Source: an uncultured Oleiphilus sp.
GTDB taxonomy: Bacteria > Pseudomonadota > Gammaproteobacteria > Pseudomonadales > Oleiphilaceae
Direction of reading: 5' to 3'
Assembly: GCA_913020495.1 (NCBI GenBank)
Contig: CAJWBJ010000011.1
Span: 1 to 54,937, forward strand
Length of the DNA: 54,937 nt
Under the pieces are notes generated by a model that saw nothing but the letters and a program-made list of their open reading frames with translations, had not been told where the DNA came from and searched no databases. A program made the position numbers and the translations under genes. Of the stretch, positions 8,819 through 19,121 are shown one piece after another (positions within the stretch are counted from its first letter, which is position 1; each line of letters opens with the position of its first letter).

Positions 8819-9982
8819 CTATTGTTTGAAAGTGGTCTTTTGAGATTTGGCCATAAAAAACTTCAGTGCATAATTTACAGCCTCTTTGCCAGGGTCGATA
8901 ATTTCTAGTGAAATGTGAATTGGCTGTTCGGAAGGCATATTTGGCCATTGAAGTATCTCGGCTGATAAATATTCTTCAGGGCGTATCAGGCGTTGAGCGA
9001 TGGTGCGGTTGTTAATATCTGAAAAATAGAGCGCGATGTTTGGAAAACCCTGACCAAAAGTTGCATCATTGATGATAATCGCGTCAATGATAAGTGCTTT
9101 GGGGGTTGTAGGATGGCTTCTAACAATTAAGTTATGACTTTTTATTTTTTGAATATCTGAAAGTATAGGCAGTTGGCATTTTAATAAAGCACAAGCTTTT
9201 TTATACAGGGCTGCTGTTTGCGGGTATTGAGATAACTTCTCATAGTGAAGCCAACTAGCCTGAGCGAGCAGTGTCACAGTCAGGGTTATAATTAGAATTA
9301 GAAATACAGAAGAAACTAACCAGTGCCTGCCAAGAGACTTCTTATCTTGTTGATAATAAAAGTTAAGGCTATCGTAGTTGTCTTCTTTATTTTCCGTGGA
9401 ATGAATACTGGAATCATTTGATTGTGGGGAAGCGTTAACCTCTAAGCTCGACTTTTCATTTGAGCTTATATTTGAAATGTGCGGTTCAATTTTATCGACG
9501 TTATCGGTGTCAACATCCTCAAGAATCTCATCGGTCCAGCTTTCATCTTCAGTGTTTGTTTCTATTAAATCGACTTCCTGAACGCTGGTGATATATGGGC
9601 TATTATTTTCGTCATCAGATGATTCGTCTAACTCAAGAAATGAAGTGCTTAAGTCATCTGTAATGGTTGATGAACCTGCATAACCACTTTCTTTTTTATC
9701 TTCATTCGGGTCGTCTTGAAAGAGTGTTTCGTCTTTGCTGGTTTTGCCTAAGATTGAATCTTCTAAGTCAACTAGGGGGCTTTCAGATGAATGAGGTTGT
9801 ATTGGTGTGGGTTGGTCGCTTGGTTGTGCATCTTTAACTTCAGAAATGCTATATGCAATCGCATCAAAAATATTCATGCATGAACCGCAACGAACCCTAC
9901 CATTTGCAGCACTTAGCTGTTCTTCAGAAACTTTAAAGGATGCTTTGCAATGAGGGCACTGGGTTAATCTTTGAGTTGGCAT
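8819..9982 (-). CDS. Zinc-ribbon DUF3426 membrane protein
   Basis: A 387-residue protein with three visible parts. An N-terminal MJ0042-type zinc ribbon has Cys9, Cys12, Cys32 and Cys35 (CPHC and CGSC). A long acidic, Ser/Asp/Glu-rich low-complexity stretch covers roughly residues 45-210. One transmembrane helix (about 224-244, VFLILIITLTVTLLAQ) leads into a C-terminal DUF3426 domain outside the membrane. The cytoplasmic ribbon and periplasmic domain orientation is inferred. Function is unknown in the family. It lies between prmA and dusB-fis, a common gammaproteobacterial neighbourhood. Confidence 0.8.
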   Translation of the reverse strand: MPTQRLTQCPHCKASFKVSEEQLSAANGRVRCGSCMNIFDAIAYSISEVKDAQPSDQPTPIQPHSSESPLVDLEDSILGKTSKDETLFQDDPNEDKKESGYAGSSTITDDLSTSFLELDESSDDENNSPYITSVQEVDLIETNTEDESWTDEILEDVDTDNVDKIEPHISNISSNEKSSLEVNASPQSNDSSIHSTENKEDNYDSLNFYYQQDKKSLGRHWLVSSVFLILIITLTVTLLAQASWLHYEKLSQYPQTAALYKKACALLKCQLPILSDIQKIKSHNLIVRSHPTTPKALIIDAIIINDATFGQGFPNIALYFSDINNRTIAQRLIRPEEYLSAEILQWPNMPSEQPIHISLEIIDPGKEAVNYALKFFMAKSQKTTFKQ

Positions 9983-10081
9983 TGCGTAGAAGCATCCTAT
10001 TGTTGGCTGTTATGAAGTAGGCTCAAGCTTTTTATTTTTCAATTTCTGAATACTATTTTGATGTAAATATAGAGTTCATTA

Positions 10082-10978
10082 TTATGGGGCTTTTTTTGTC
10101 CCCGTCAAGCGTGCCCAGCCATCTTCAATTATGATAGGGGCCATTGTAAATGTGTCTGAATAAAATTCAGATAATTCCGCAGCTTGATGTTCAAGGATGC
10201 CTGATAGAATAACCTGACCATTCGTTTTACATAAGGCTCCTATTCTACTTTTTAACTCATAAAGTGGCTTAGCTAAGATGTTGGCAATGACAATATCAGC
10301 TGGCTCTTGTGGTGTCTCATCTGGAAGATAAGCCTTGATTAAGTCTTCTGTAATATTATTTCGGTTGGCGTTGTCTTTGGTTGCAAGTAGGGCTTGGGGG
10401 TCGTTGTCGACAGCAATGACATTTTTAGCGCCAAGTAATAAGCCTGCGATACCTAAAATACCAGAGCCGCAGCCATAATCAATGATGTCTTTATTTTCCA
10501 GTGACGCGGCATCAAGCCACTTTAAGCAAAGAAAAGTGGTAGGGTGAGTTCCTGTTCCAAAAGCCAGGCCAGGGTCAAGCATCAAATTAACTGCATTGTT
10601 GTCTGGTACATCGCGCCAGCTAGGACAAATCCAAAGTCGTGAGCCGATATGAATAGGTTCGAAATGTTCCATCCACTTTCGAGTCCAGTCTTGATTTTCT
10701 AATATCTCAATTTTGCAATCAGGGAAAGTTTCAGAGCTTAATCCACAAAAAACATTATGAGCGATCGTTTTAATTTGTTCTGTATCTTCATCTGCTGAAA
10801 ATAACCCTGTTATGATTGTTTTTTCCCAGAGTGGTGTTGTGCCGCGTTCTGGTTCAAGAATTGGTTGGTCGTGTGCATCTTCCATCGTGACGGCAGATGC
10901 GCCTGCCGCGAGAAGGCTTTCTTCCATCGCTTCTGCAATGTTGGGTGTGATATCTGCTTTAATTTGAATCCAGCTCAT
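10082..10978 (-). CDS. prmA: Ribosomal protein L11 methyltransferase
   Basis: A 298-residue SAM-dependent enzyme that trimethylates ribosomal protein L11. The N-terminal substrate-recognition domain starts MSWIQIKADITPNIAEAMEE. The central DPGLAFGTGTHPTTFLCL is a PrmA hallmark, followed by SAM motif I (IDYGCGSGILGIAG) and VDNDPQAL. Length is close to E. coli PrmA (293). It lies 52 nt downstream of accC on the same strand; that gap contains a hairpin. Confidence 0.96.
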   Translation of the reverse strand: MSWIQIKADITPNIAEAMEESLLAAGASAVTMEDAHDQPILEPERGTTPLWEKTIITGLFSADEDTEQIKTIAHNVFCGLSSETFPDCKIEILENQDWTRKWMEHFEPIHIGSRLWICPSWRDVPDNNAVNLMLDPGLAFGTGTHPTTFLCLKWLDAASLENKDIIDYGCGSGILGIAGLLLGAKNVIAVDNDPQALLATKDNANRNNITEDLIKAYLPDETPQEPADIVIANILAKPLYELKSRIGALCKTNGQVILSGILEHQAAELSEFYSDTFTMAPIIIEDGWARLTGTKKAP

Positions 10979-11002
10979 AGTTACATATATTCCATCTTTA
11001 TG

Positions 11003-11026
11003 GTTGTCCCCTTTTATGAGGACAAC
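11003..11026 (-). other. Intergenic hairpin between accC and prmA
   Basis: GTTGTCC (11003-11009) and GGACAAC (11020-11026) pair over a 10-nt loop. On the transcribed minus strand it is not followed by a T run, so it is more likely an RNA-processing or stability hairpin than a terminator. It may reduce prmA relative to accBC. Only the pairing is seen. Confidence 0.45.
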
Positions 11027-11030
11027 GTTT

Positions 11031-12374
11031 TCATTTTTTTGAAATTATTTTTTCAAGGTAATGAATGTTGAAGTCAACATTGCGAAAACCTTCATTGCGA
11101 ACGAGCTCCCGATGGAGGGGGATATTTGATTTTATGCCGTCAACGACAATTTCATCTAGTGCATTTAACATGCGGTTAAGTGCTGAATTTCGATCTTCAC
11201 TATGACAAATCAGTTTCGCAATTAAAGAATCATAGTTTGGTGGGACGCGATAACCGCTGTATAGGTGTGAATCTACTCTAACGCCTAGGCCGCCAGGCGC
11301 ATGAAACTGTTTAACAAGCCCAGGGCAGGGAATAAATGTGTTTGGATCCTCTGCATTGATACGGCACTCAAAAGCGTGTCCTTTAAATGAAACTTGTTCT
11401 TGAGTCACTGATAGCGGTAAACCGCTAGCTATTCGAATTTGCTCTTTAACAATGTTAATGCCAGTAATCATCTCGGTAACGGGGTGCTCGACTTGTATGC
11501 GGGTGTTCATTTCAATGAAATAGAATTTTCCGTTTTGGTATAGAAACTCAAAGGTGCCTGCGCCTTGGTAACCAATATCCTTACAAGCTTGAACGCATGC
11601 CTTGAACACTTTTTGTCGTGCTTCTTCGTCAATATTAGGAGCAGGAGCTTCTTCGATGACTTTTTGGTGTCTTCGTTGAAGTGAGCAGTCTCTGTCGCCC
11701 AAATGGATGACATTACCATGTGAGTCTGCGAGGATTTGGACCTCAACGTGCCGGGGTGTTGTTAAAAACTTTTCAAGGTAAACGGTTTTATCGCCAAAGA
11801 CTGTTTTGGCCTCATTTTGAGTTAATGCAATGGCTTGTAGCAATTCAGATGCGTGGTTAACCACCCTCATTCCTCTGCCACCACCGCCAGAAGCAGCTTT
11901 GATAATGACTGGGTAGCCAATCACGCTTGCAATGGCGCGGGTTTTATCTTGGTTATTTGTGATAGGGCCGTCGGAGCCAGGAACGGTAGGGACACCGGTT
12001 TTTGCCATAGCTTGGATGGCAGAAACTTTATTTCCCATTAATCGGATTACATCGGCGGAAGGTCCAATAAAGGTGAAGCCACTTTTCTCAACCTTCTCTG
12101 CAAAATCAGCGTTCTCGGCCAAGAAGCCATAACCAGGGTGGATCCCTTCAGCGTTAGTGACTTCTGCTGCACTTATGATTGCAGGAACATTTAAATAGCT
12201 TTCTGTTGGGTTATTTCCACCAATGCAGACAGATTCATCTGCTAGGCGAACGTGCATTAGGTCTCTATCTACCTTTGAATGAACGGCGACCGTTGGAATG
12301 CCCATTTCTTTACAGGCCCGTAAGATGCGTAATGCGATTTCACCACGATTGGCTATCAAGACTTTCTTAAGCAT
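11031..12374 (-). CDS. accC: Acetyl-CoA carboxylase, biotin carboxylase subunit
   Basis: A 447-residue ATP-grasp enzyme that carboxylates biotin on AccB, the first step of fatty acid synthesis. It starts [20 protein letters not shown], has the glycine-rich ATP lid ([14 protein letters not shown], near residue 160) and the [16 protein letters not shown] motif that binds metal, bicarbonate and biotin. It matches the E. coli subunit in length (449). It is 20 nt downstream of accB and ends 52 nt before prmA. Confidence 0.97.
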   Translation of the reverse strand: MLKKVLIANRGEIALRILRACKEMGIPTVAVHSKVDRDLMHVRLADESVCIGGNNPTESYLNVPAIISAAEVTNAEGIHPGYGFLAENADFAEKVEKSGFTFIGPSADVIRLMGNKVSAIQAMAKTGVPTVPGSDGPITNNQDKTRAIASVIGYPVIIKAASGGGGRGMRVVNHASELLQAIALTQNEAKTVFGDKTVYLEKFLTTPRHVEVQILADSHGNVIHLGDRDCSLQRRHQKVIEEAPAPNIDEEARQKVFKACVQACKDIGYQGAGTFEFLYQNGKFYFIEMNTRIQVEHPVTEMITGINIVKEQIRIASGLPLSVTQEQVSFKGHAFECRINAEDPNTFIPCPGLVKQFHAPGGLGVRVDSHLYSGYRVPPNYDSLIAKLICHSEDRNSALNRMLNALDEIVVDGIKSNIPLHRELVRNEGFRNVDFNIHYLEKIISKK

Positions 12375-12394
12375 AAACTGGTTCCCGTTAATCT

Positions 12395-12838
12395 TTATGC
12401 AATCGTAAATAGAGGTTGGTCGAATTCTACGGGTTCGCCATCGCTCACATTGATCGATTCAATGACACCACTCTTGTCAGCTTCAATCTGATTCATCATT
12501 TTCATTGCTTCAATGATGCAGACCACGTCGCCCTCTTTGATGCTTTGCCCTATCTGAATAAAAGGGGCTGATTCAGGTGAAGGGGCTCGATAAAATGTGC
12601 CTACCATTGGAGAATTAATTGACGGCTTATCTTTAGAGATTGTGATGTCTTGTGAGGCAGGAATAACAGTGTCGTTTACTATTTTCTCCTGAGCGGGAAC
12701 TCCTTGCATAGTGCTTGTGTTGACTGTTTGTGCGCGACGGCTAATGCGGATCGATTCTTCGCCATCTTTAATCTCTATTTCTTCAACATCAGACTCAGTA
12801 ATAAGTTCAATGAGCTTTTTGATTTTTCGAATGTCCAT
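12395..12838 (-). CDS. accB: Biotin carboxyl carrier protein of acetyl-CoA carboxylase
   Basis: A 147-residue protein with an N-terminal helix ([20 protein letters not shown]), a variable linker, and a C-terminal biotinyl domain with the [12 protein letters not shown] motif whose central lysine is biotinylated. It carries carboxybiotin between AccC and AccAD. The ATG at 12838 is chosen: it gives the standard family N-terminus with TGAGAA just upstream. A TTG four codons earlier lies inside that site. It is co-transcribed with aroQ upstream and accC downstream. Confidence 0.96.
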   Translation of the reverse strand: MDIRKIKKLIELITESDVEEIEIKDGEESIRISRRAQTVNTSTMQGVPAQEKIVNDTVIPASQDITISKDKPSINSPMVGTFYRAPSPESAPFIQIGQSIKEGDVVCIIEAMKMMNQIEADKSGVIESINVSDGEPVEFDQPLFTIA

Positions 12839-12895
12839 AATATTTCTCAATATGGTTGGAAGCGCAAGTAAGTTGTTTGAACCTTACAGGGCTTT

Positions 12896-13333
12896 CTAAG
12901 CTAATGTGTTCAATGCTGTTTTTAGCGCTGCATCATAGCCCGCACTACCTAGTCCGCAGATGACGGCTTTCGCAACATCTGAAAAATAGGATTTATGGCG
13001 AAAAGATTCTCGAGCGTGGACATTTGAAAGGTGGACTTCAATAAAGGGAATGTCGACGGCTAAAAGTGCATCTCTAAGAGCGATGCTGGAGTGCGTAAAA
13101 GCAGCAGGATTGATAATAATAAAGTGTGTTTGTTCTTGCTTTGCTTGATGAATGCGGTCAATTAAAATGTGCTCGGCATTACTTTGCAACGATGTAAGCT
13201 GGTGACCCTGTTCGTTTGCTAGTGTCTTTAACCGAGTATTGATATCTTCTAAGCTCTCTGAGCCATAGATTTCTGGTTCACGAGTACCTAAAAGGTTTAA
13301 ATTAGGGCCATGCAGCACAAGAATAGATGCCAT
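12896..13333 (-). CDS. aroQ: 3-dehydroquinate dehydratase, type II
   Basis: A 145-residue shikimate-pathway enzyme of the small, dodecameric type II class. Motifs are [20 protein letters not shown] (with the active-site Tyr and lid Arg), [18 protein letters not shown] (Asn/His) and [18 protein letters not shown]. It is immediately upstream of accB-accC, the common aroQ-accB-accC arrangement. The 187-nt gap upstream (13334-13520) should hold its promoter, but I find no convincing -35/-10 pair. Confidence 0.97.
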   Translation of the reverse strand: MASILVLHGPNLNLLGTREPEIYGSESLEDINTRLKTLANEQGHQLTSLQSNAEHILIDRIHQAKQEQTHFIIINPAAFTHSSIALRDALLAVDIPFIEVHLSNVHARESFRHKSYFSDVAKAVICGLGSAGYDAALKTALNTLA

Positions 13334-13520
13334 AACAAATGCCTGAGTAAAGATGAATTTGCGGTGGTTTGATGTTTAAACGTTACAAAACAAATGTTGG
13401 TCTCGCTTTAAATATCACGCAATTGCTGAGAGCCGGTATTGCACTTTATATGCAAGTTGGACGCTAGTTTGCCTATTTTTTGCTGCAGTTACAAGCATAA
13501 AGCTTTCTGGGAGTAGGCGT

Positions 13521-15158
13521 TTACATGTCTATATTGTAACAACGAACGGTATTTCTTCCATTGCGTTTGGCGTCATATAGAGCTTGATCTGCTTTTTCGC
13601 AAAGTGATTGAGAGTTTTCAGATGAAGACATCGCAATGCCACAACTAAATGTTACGTTAAATGTGGTATCGCCTGCTGGTTGAGGTAGTTCGGAAAACCG
13701 ATCTCTAATTTCATTAAGAATCGTTTTTGCATCTCTTTCAGTTGTATTTGGAAGAACAATCGCGAATTCTTCTCCGCCGTACCGTCCAATATGATCTGTT
13801 TTGCGTAAACGTTGTTTTAAAAATAGCGATAAGCTTTTGAGGACACGATCACCAATAGGGTGGCCATAATTATCATTAACCTTTTTAAAGTAATCGATAT
13901 CGAGCATTGCGAATGATAGTGGTTGTTCGCTTTGTTTTGATTTGTTTATTTCCAGATCTAGCAGATATAAGGTGTGTGTATGGTTAAATAAACCCGTTAA
14001 ACTATCCCGAATCATTAAAGCAAGTAACGATCTGGCTCGACGACCACGGTTTTGAAGTGTTGCTATTAAATGTTTGGGGTCAATAGGTTTTGTTAGGAAA
14101 TCATCGCCACCTAGACTCATTGCGTGAAGCTGCTTATTGACGTCATCTTCAGCAGATAAATAAATGATAGGTACGCTGTGAAATTTATCTTGTTGCCTGA
14201 TTACCCGTGCTAACTCCATTCCTGTACAGCCCGGCATGTACATGTCCATGATAATGATTTCAGGTTGGAAATCATGTAATGAGACCAATATTTTCATGGG
14301 GTCAGTGATAACGCCCGGAATCATGCCTGCTTTGTTGAGAATGTTCTCAATGTACTTTGCCTGAGCTTTTGAGTCATCAACAACTAAAATTCTGTAAGGG
14401 TCTTGTGTGTTTGAGTGTGTATAGTTTTCGATTTTTTCAATAAGTTGCCCAGGATCTACTGCTCGATAGAAAAACTCTTCGCCACCAGTACGAGAAGCCA
14501 TTAAGCGTGCCTCTATATCATCTCTGCGATCGCTGACGTAAATAATAGGAATCGTAAAATCATAGCACTCTTGAATTTGACGAACGGCTTCAATGCCAGA
14601 GAAGTTGCCGCCATCAAAGTCTATATCAGCAACAATTGTTTCTGGTCTATCTTGTTTAGAGGCTAGGATTAAATCCTGAGTAGAGTTGAAATTTAGAGAT
14701 CGAAAGCCAAAAAATTCTAGTTGATTGATAATGCGGTTTGCATAGTCACTATTATTGAGCGCAAGATAAATTGGTGTGCGAAGAAAGGTTCTGGGGCTGG
14801 ATGTAGTCTGGCTTACTTCGTTGGGCTTCGAATCGGTCTTGCGCAAGGTGCATTCATTTAGTTCTTGAATTATTTTCTCAAGAGATTCTTGTTGCTTATC
14901 GTTAGGTGGTTGCTCGGGTGTTAAGGACTTGAGTAAAGAAACAACCTTGTGTGCTGCATCTCGCTGTTGAGGCATATCAAAACGTTCAGCGAAACGGTCT
15001 AGTTTTTCCGCAGCATCCGTTAAACTGAATACTCGTGTAGGTTCTTCCCAAGAATTTGAACGACATTTCTGGTAAATATCTAGCACGACTCTTGCTTGAG
15101 TCGTCACACGCTTAGCAAAAAGTTGTTTTAGTTTTTCTCGCTGACTTTCTTGGGTCAT
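13521..15158 (-). CDS. Diguanylate cyclase with two receiver domains
   Basis: A 545-residue cytoplasmic protein. A helical N-terminus (1-115) contains an AHKVV segment that could be a relic phosphotransfer domain. The first receiver (about 126-245) looks degenerate: its acidic pocket reads ALNNSD. The second (256-375) is complete: VVDDSKAQ, acceptor Asp in IIIMDMYMPG, Ser in YLSAEDD, Lys in LTKPID. The GGDEF domain (about 385-543) has an active GGEEF site and an RKTD inhibitory I-site five residues upstream. It should make c-di-GMP from GTP under phosphorylation control and product inhibition. It diverges from the LapD-like receptor gene. Confidence 0.9.
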   Translation of the reverse strand: MTQESQREKLKQLFAKRVTTQARVVLDIYQKCRSNSWEEPTRVFSLTDAAEKLDRFAERFDMPQQRDAAHKVVSLLKSLTPEQPPNDKQQESLEKIIQELNECTLRKTDSKPNEVSQTTSSPRTFLRTPIYLALNNSDYANRIINQLEFFGFRSLNFNSTQDLILASKQDRPETIVADIDFDGGNFSGIEAVRQIQECYDFTIPIIYVSDRRDDIEARLMASRTGGEEFFYRAVDPGQLIEKIENYTHSNTQDPYRILVVDDSKAQAKYIENILNKAGMIPGVITDPMKILVSLHDFQPEIIIMDMYMPGCTGMELARVIRQQDKFHSVPIIYLSAEDDVNKQLHAMSLGGDDFLTKPIDPKHLIATLQNRGRRARSLLALMIRDSLTGLFNHTHTLYLLDLEINKSKQSEQPLSFAMLDIDYFKKVNDNYGHPIGDRVLKSLSLFLKQRLRKTDHIGRYGGEEFAIVLPNTTERDAKTILNEIRDRFSELPQPAGDTTFNVTFSCGIAMSSSENSQSLCEKADQALYDAKRNGRNTVRCYNIDM

Positions 15159-15334
15159 TAATATTCCCTAGCATGACTGTAATTTGATTAACCATACAGA
15201 TTAAGAGTTAGTATGAATGTATTATTACTTAAATTTTCTATCTGTCTAGGGTGTTTCATGTAACCAATTGATATTAGATGGTGTTAAGGGAATAAATATT
15301 GTGTTTGAATGAAGCGTAGCAAAAAAAACTCTAA

Positions 15335-17335
15335 ATGGATAAAACAATGCCACATAACGTAAATAATAAACGTAGAACACTTAAGCAGCTTTTAATGTGC
15401 TTCATCGGTGCGTTGTTAACACTGTTATTATTAGGTAGTTTTTTTCTGAATATCAGTGTTACACGCGAATATTTGCAAAACCAACTTCAATCTCATGCTC
15501 AGGATGCTGCTACCTCACTTGGTTTGTCGTTATCCACAGTTATTGACGCACGTGACGAGGTGTTGGCGGCAAGAATGATTGACGTGATTTATGATAGTGG
15601 AGACTATCGGCGCTTAGTATTTAAAGATCTTAATGGAAAGGCCATGATTGTTCGAGAGCAATCACTAAAAATAGAAACAGTGCCTTATTGGTTTATTCAG
15701 CTTATTGACCTGAAAACACCAGCACAACAGTCACAAGTTATGTCAGGGTGGAGTCAATTAGGGTCTCTTGAGATCGAAAGTCACCCTGGATACGCCTATG
15801 TCGAGCTTTGGCGGATAATGCAGACTCAAATTATTTGGTTTGGTGTGATTGCTGTATTTGGCTTTATTTTGGCTCAAATTTTTATTTCTGGTATTTTGAA
15901 ACCGTTGAAACAGGTGGAACAGCAGGCTCACGAAATGAGCCAAAATAAATTTAACTATAAAGCTCCAATGCCTAACACAAGAGAATTGGCAAGAGTTGCT
16001 TTTGCGATGAATGATATGGGAGAAAAGCTGGGAAGAGTATTTCAGGAGCAGTTAAGTTTAATTGAAAATCTTCGAGCGAAATCATTTATTGATACCATGA
16101 CAGGTTTGGGTAATAGAGAAGGTTTTGATAACCGGCTAAGAGCAGAGCTAGAGTCTGAACAGCGAACAGGGCAGGGGTGTTTATTGCTGGTTCAGTTAAG
16201 TGATTTTACCGAGATAAATCAGGAGCATGGTCGAGCCTTGGGAGATGAACTATTGCAGTCAGTAGCATCAGTACTCTCGACATTGGTCAAGCAAAGGGCT
16301 GGCAGCTTCGCGGCTCGGCGTAGCGGTGTGGATTTTAGTGTTTTTTTGCCAAATTTAATGACAGACTCAGTAGATGATTTTGCAACGCAACTGTTGTCAG
16401 ACCTCGGTGTGTTACCAATCCTTAAACAATTACTAAGAGACGACATCATTCATATGGGGCTGGCTTGTGTTCAAAATGATGATGATAGTCAGTCAGTGTT
16501 ATCCAAAGCGGATATGGCATTAAGGCAAGCCCAAAGAAAAGATATCTCAGGCTGGCAACGATATGCAAATATTGAGTCGGTTGATCTTTCCAGTGAAGTG
16601 CATCAGGCAAATGAGTGGCACGCAATCCTTAAGCAGGTTCTTGCTGACCGTAGTGTACATTTACATGTTCAGCCGGTTGTTGACTTTAAGGACAAAAACT
16701 TACTTTATTATCAGGTGCTAGCGCGTATTGATGTTGATAATAAGTTAGCCGTTGCGGGTTTATTTTTGCCAATGGCCGAGCGATTCCAGCTAATGATACC
16801 GTTTGATCAGATGGTGATTGAAAAAGTACTATCACTGCTTACAGATGGGAAAGAAAGCAATGCTTATTGTATTACGCTTTCAGAAAGTACGATGGCTGAT
16901 GAACAATTCTTAGCATGGTTAGATGCGAGCTTAGCGCCTATAAGTGGGGCCGTTGACCGGTTAATATTTGAAGTTTCTGAGCATGCCGTCCACTACAGTG
17001 AGGCGGCTTTGCAGAGCTTGAGTAGCTTATCCAGAAAGTATGGTTTTAAGCTATCTATAGATCGTTTTGGCTCATCATCCGTGCCATTTTCTTATTTGCA
17101 GCGTATTGGCTTGGATATAATTAAGCTGGATCATGGGTTCATTCGAGATATCCAAGATAATCAAAGTGACCAGTTCTTCTTACATTCGGCGGTTCAAATT
17201 GCGCGTAGCCAAGAAATACAAGTAATGGCGGTAGGGGTTGAATCTGAACAAGAGTGGGATATTTTAAAGGGTTTAGGTTTGGATGGTGCGATGGGATATT
17301 ATCTAGGGCGCCCAGAATCAAGTGAAATATTGTGA
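15335..17335 (+). CDS. LapD-like c-di-GMP receptor (degenerate GGDEF-EAL, HAMP)
   Basis: A 666-residue inner-membrane protein: TM1 (about 18-40), a periplasmic LapD/MoxY-type domain, TM2 (about 166-188), HAMP, GGDEF, EAL. Both catalytic domains are degenerate. The GGDEF site reads SGVDF. The EAL site reads QVLAR, losing the metal-binding glutamate, and the DDFG motif reads DRFGSS. Binding without turnover is therefore expected, as in Pseudomonas LapD, which senses c-di-GMP and sequesters the periplasmic protease LapG. No lapG or large adhesin lies in this window. ATG 15335 is used; ATG 15347 is equally possible, and neither has a good Shine-Dalgarno. Confidence 0.82.
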   Translation: MDKTMPHNVNNKRRTLKQLLMCFIGALLTLLLLGSFFLNISVTREYLQNQLQSHAQDAATSLGLSLSTVIDARDEVLAARMIDVIYDSGDYRRLVFKDLNGKAMIVREQSLKIETVPYWFIQLIDLKTPAQQSQVMSGWSQLGSLEIESHPGYAYVELWRIMQTQIIWFGVIAVFGFILAQIFISGILKPLKQVEQQAHEMSQNKFNYKAPMPNTRELARVAFAMNDMGEKLGRVFQEQLSLIENLRAKSFIDTMTGLGNREGFDNRLRAELESEQRTGQGCLLLVQLSDFTEINQEHGRALGDELLQSVASVLSTLVKQRAGSFAARRSGVDFSVFLPNLMTDSVDDFATQLLSDLGVLPILKQLLRDDIIHMGLACVQNDDDSQSVLSKADMALRQAQRKDISGWQRYANIESVDLSSEVHQANEWHAILKQVLADRSVHLHVQPVVDFKDKNLLYYQVLARIDVDNKLAVAGLFLPMAERFQLMIPFDQMVIEKVLSLLTDGKESNAYCITLSESTMADEQFLAWLDASLAPISGAVDRLIFEVSEHAVHYSEAALQSLSSLSRKYGFKLSIDRFGSSSVPFSYLQRIGLDIIKLDHGFIRDIQDNQSDQFFLHSAVQIARSQEIQVMAVGVESEQEWDILKGLGLDGAMGYYLGRPESSEIL

Positions 17336-17365
17336 TCTTTTAAAGTTATAAAGTAGGTAGTGTTT

Positions 17366-18427
17366 GTGATAAAACATGTAATTAGTAAAGGGGCTGATTT
17401 TTTTCGGCATAGAAAAGAAGATTTTCAAGATTATTTAGGCGGTGGCGTTTTGGCTAGAATTATTGGTGTCGTACTCTCAATTTATTTACTTCTTTCACTT
17501 GCCATAGGTTGGTGGTGGAGTCATGAACCTGAGTTAATAGATATAAAACAATACGCGGCAGAGCATGCTGGTGAACAAAATAGATCTCCCGTTACAGGCT
17601 ATACGACCACGACAGCATTAATTTATTTAGCTGAGACTTTACTGGATAAACCAGGCGGGTATTTAAGAAATGACATTTTTCCCCCAGGACTTTGGCTCGA
17701 TAATATTCCGCGATGGGAGTACGGCGTTTTAGTTCAGGTGCGTGATCTTGCAAGAGTTTACAGAAAAGACTTAAGTCGTTCTCAAAGTCAATCTGTAGAG
17801 GATAAAGACCTGACCATTGCTGAACCACAGTTTCACTTTGATAATAATAGCTGGGCAATACCATCTACCGAGTCTGAATATCGTCGAGGAATTAAAGCGA
17901 CTAAGAAATATCTTGAACGTCTTTCAGACCCTCAGCAGCCGGATGCGCAATTTTATGCCCGAGCAGATAATCTTCGAGCATGGCTTTCTGATGTTAATAA
18001 CCGCTTAGGTAGTTTGTCTCGTCGTTTAAGTGAAAGTGTTGGTCGACAACAGTTAGACTTAGGCTTGGCTGGTGATGCGAATGCAGAACAATCTACCGTT
18101 GGGGAAGGTAATCAGGTGCACAAAACACCTTGGTTAGAAATAGATAATGTTTTCTACGAGGCACGGGGCACAACATGGGCTCTAGTTCATATATTCAAAG
18201 CGGTTGAGCATGACTTTCGCGCGGTACTAGAAAATAAAAATGCTTTAGTCAGTTTGCAGCAAATTATTTTAGAGTTAGAGGCGACACAAGAAGATATATG
18301 GAGTCCTATGGTTTTAAATGGTAGTGGTTTTGGTTTGTTATCTAACCATTCATTAACGATGTCATCTTATATATCTAGAGCAAGTGCTGCCATTATTGAT
18401 TTGCGTAGTTTATTGCAGCAAGGATAA
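17366..18427 (+). CDS. DUF2333 family membrane protein
   Basis: A 353-residue protein with one N-terminal transmembrane helix (about residues 33-50, RIIGVVLSIYLLLSLAIGW) and a large, presumably periplasmic, helical remainder with LRNDIFPPGLWLDNIPRWEYG near residue 100. It matches the conserved DUF2333 pattern, whose function is unknown. The start is probably GTG 17366, with AGTAGG 9 nt upstream; GTG 17360 is too close to it. It lies 30 nt after the LapD-like gene on the same strand and may be co-transcribed, ending at a strong terminator. Confidence 0.75.
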   Translation: MIKHVISKGADFFRHRKEDFQDYLGGGVLARIIGVVLSIYLLLSLAIGWWWSHEPELIDIKQYAAEHAGEQNRSPVTGYTTTTALIYLAETLLDKPGGYLRNDIFPPGLWLDNIPRWEYGVLVQVRDLARVYRKDLSRSQSQSVEDKDLTIAEPQFHFDNNSWAIPSTESEYRRGIKATKKYLERLSDPQQPDAQFYARADNLRAWLSDVNNRLGSLSRRLSESVGRQQLDLGLAGDANAEQSTVGEGNQVHKTPWLEIDNVFYEARGTTWALVHIFKAVEHDFRAVLENKNALVSLQQIILELEATQEDIWSPMVLNGSGFGLLSNHSLTMSSYISRASAAIIDLRSLLQQG

Positions 18428-18440
18428 AAAATTCAGCATA

Positions 18441-18482
18441 AAAAAAGGCTGTTATCCCGGTTAAAGGGTGACAGCCTTTTTT
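18441..18482 (+). terminator. Bidirectional intrinsic terminator between DUF2333 gene and ppa
   Basis: A run of A residues plus GGCTGT (18447-18452) pairs with ACAGCC plus a T run (18471-18482). The stem is topped by CCC/GGG with a small internal bulge. It stops the LapD/DUF2333 transcript on the + strand and ppa on the - strand. Confidence 0.88.
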
Positions 18483-18547
18483 ATTTCTAGAAGTTTCCTT
18501 TATGCACGCTATAGGCGTATGTAGGAAATAACTATAAAATCAATATG

Positions 18548-19075
18548 TTACTTGGTGAATGCAGCCACTGACTTTTCGATAGACTGACGAGCTGCGTCGG
18601 CATTTTTCCAACCTTTCAGCTTCACCCATTTACCGGGCTCTAGTGTTTTGTAGTTTTCAAAGAAGTGCTGAACCTGGTCTTTCAATAATGAAGGTACATC
18701 TTCAATGTCCTGAATGTCACTATATAGAGGGGACAGTTTATCGTGAGGGACGGCGATTAACTTCTCATCACCACCAGCTTCATCATCCATATCCAACATG
18801 CCAACAGGGCGACAGCGAATGATTGACCCAGGAATAATAGGGTAAGGCGTGATCACGAGTACGTCTAATGGGTCGCCATCATCTGCTAAAGTATTTGGAA
18901 TAAAGCCATAGTTAGCAGGATAAAACATTGGCGCAGACATAAAACGGTCAACCACAACTGCACCCATATCCTTATCTATTTCATATTTAACAGGGCTGCT
19001 TTGAGCTGGGATTTCAATCGCGACATAAATGTCGTTAGGGATATCTAATCCTGCTGGGATCTTGTCAAAATTCAT
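18548..19075 (-). CDS. ppa: Inorganic pyrophosphatase
   Basis: A 175-residue soluble family I pyrophosphatase that hydrolyses PPi, pulling biosynthetic reactions forward. The active-site block [20 protein letters not shown] (residues about 53-72) holds the metal-binding aspartates. [11 protein letters not shown] lies near the C-terminus. Length equals E. coli Ppa (176). It is 46 nt from rpiA on the same strand. Confidence 0.97.
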   Translation of the reverse strand: MNFDKIPAGLDIPNDIYVAIEIPAQSSPVKYEIDKDMGAVVVDRFMSAPMFYPANYGFIPNTLADDGDPLDVLVITPYPIIPGSIIRCRPVGMLDMDDEAGGDEKLIAVPHDKLSPLYSDIQDIEDVPSLLKDQVQHFFENYKTLEPGKWVKLKGWKNADAARQSIEKSVAAFTK

Positions 19076-19121
19076 ATGTATTTCCTTTGAGTGGGTTCAT
19101 AGGTGGTCAAAAAAAACGCGA

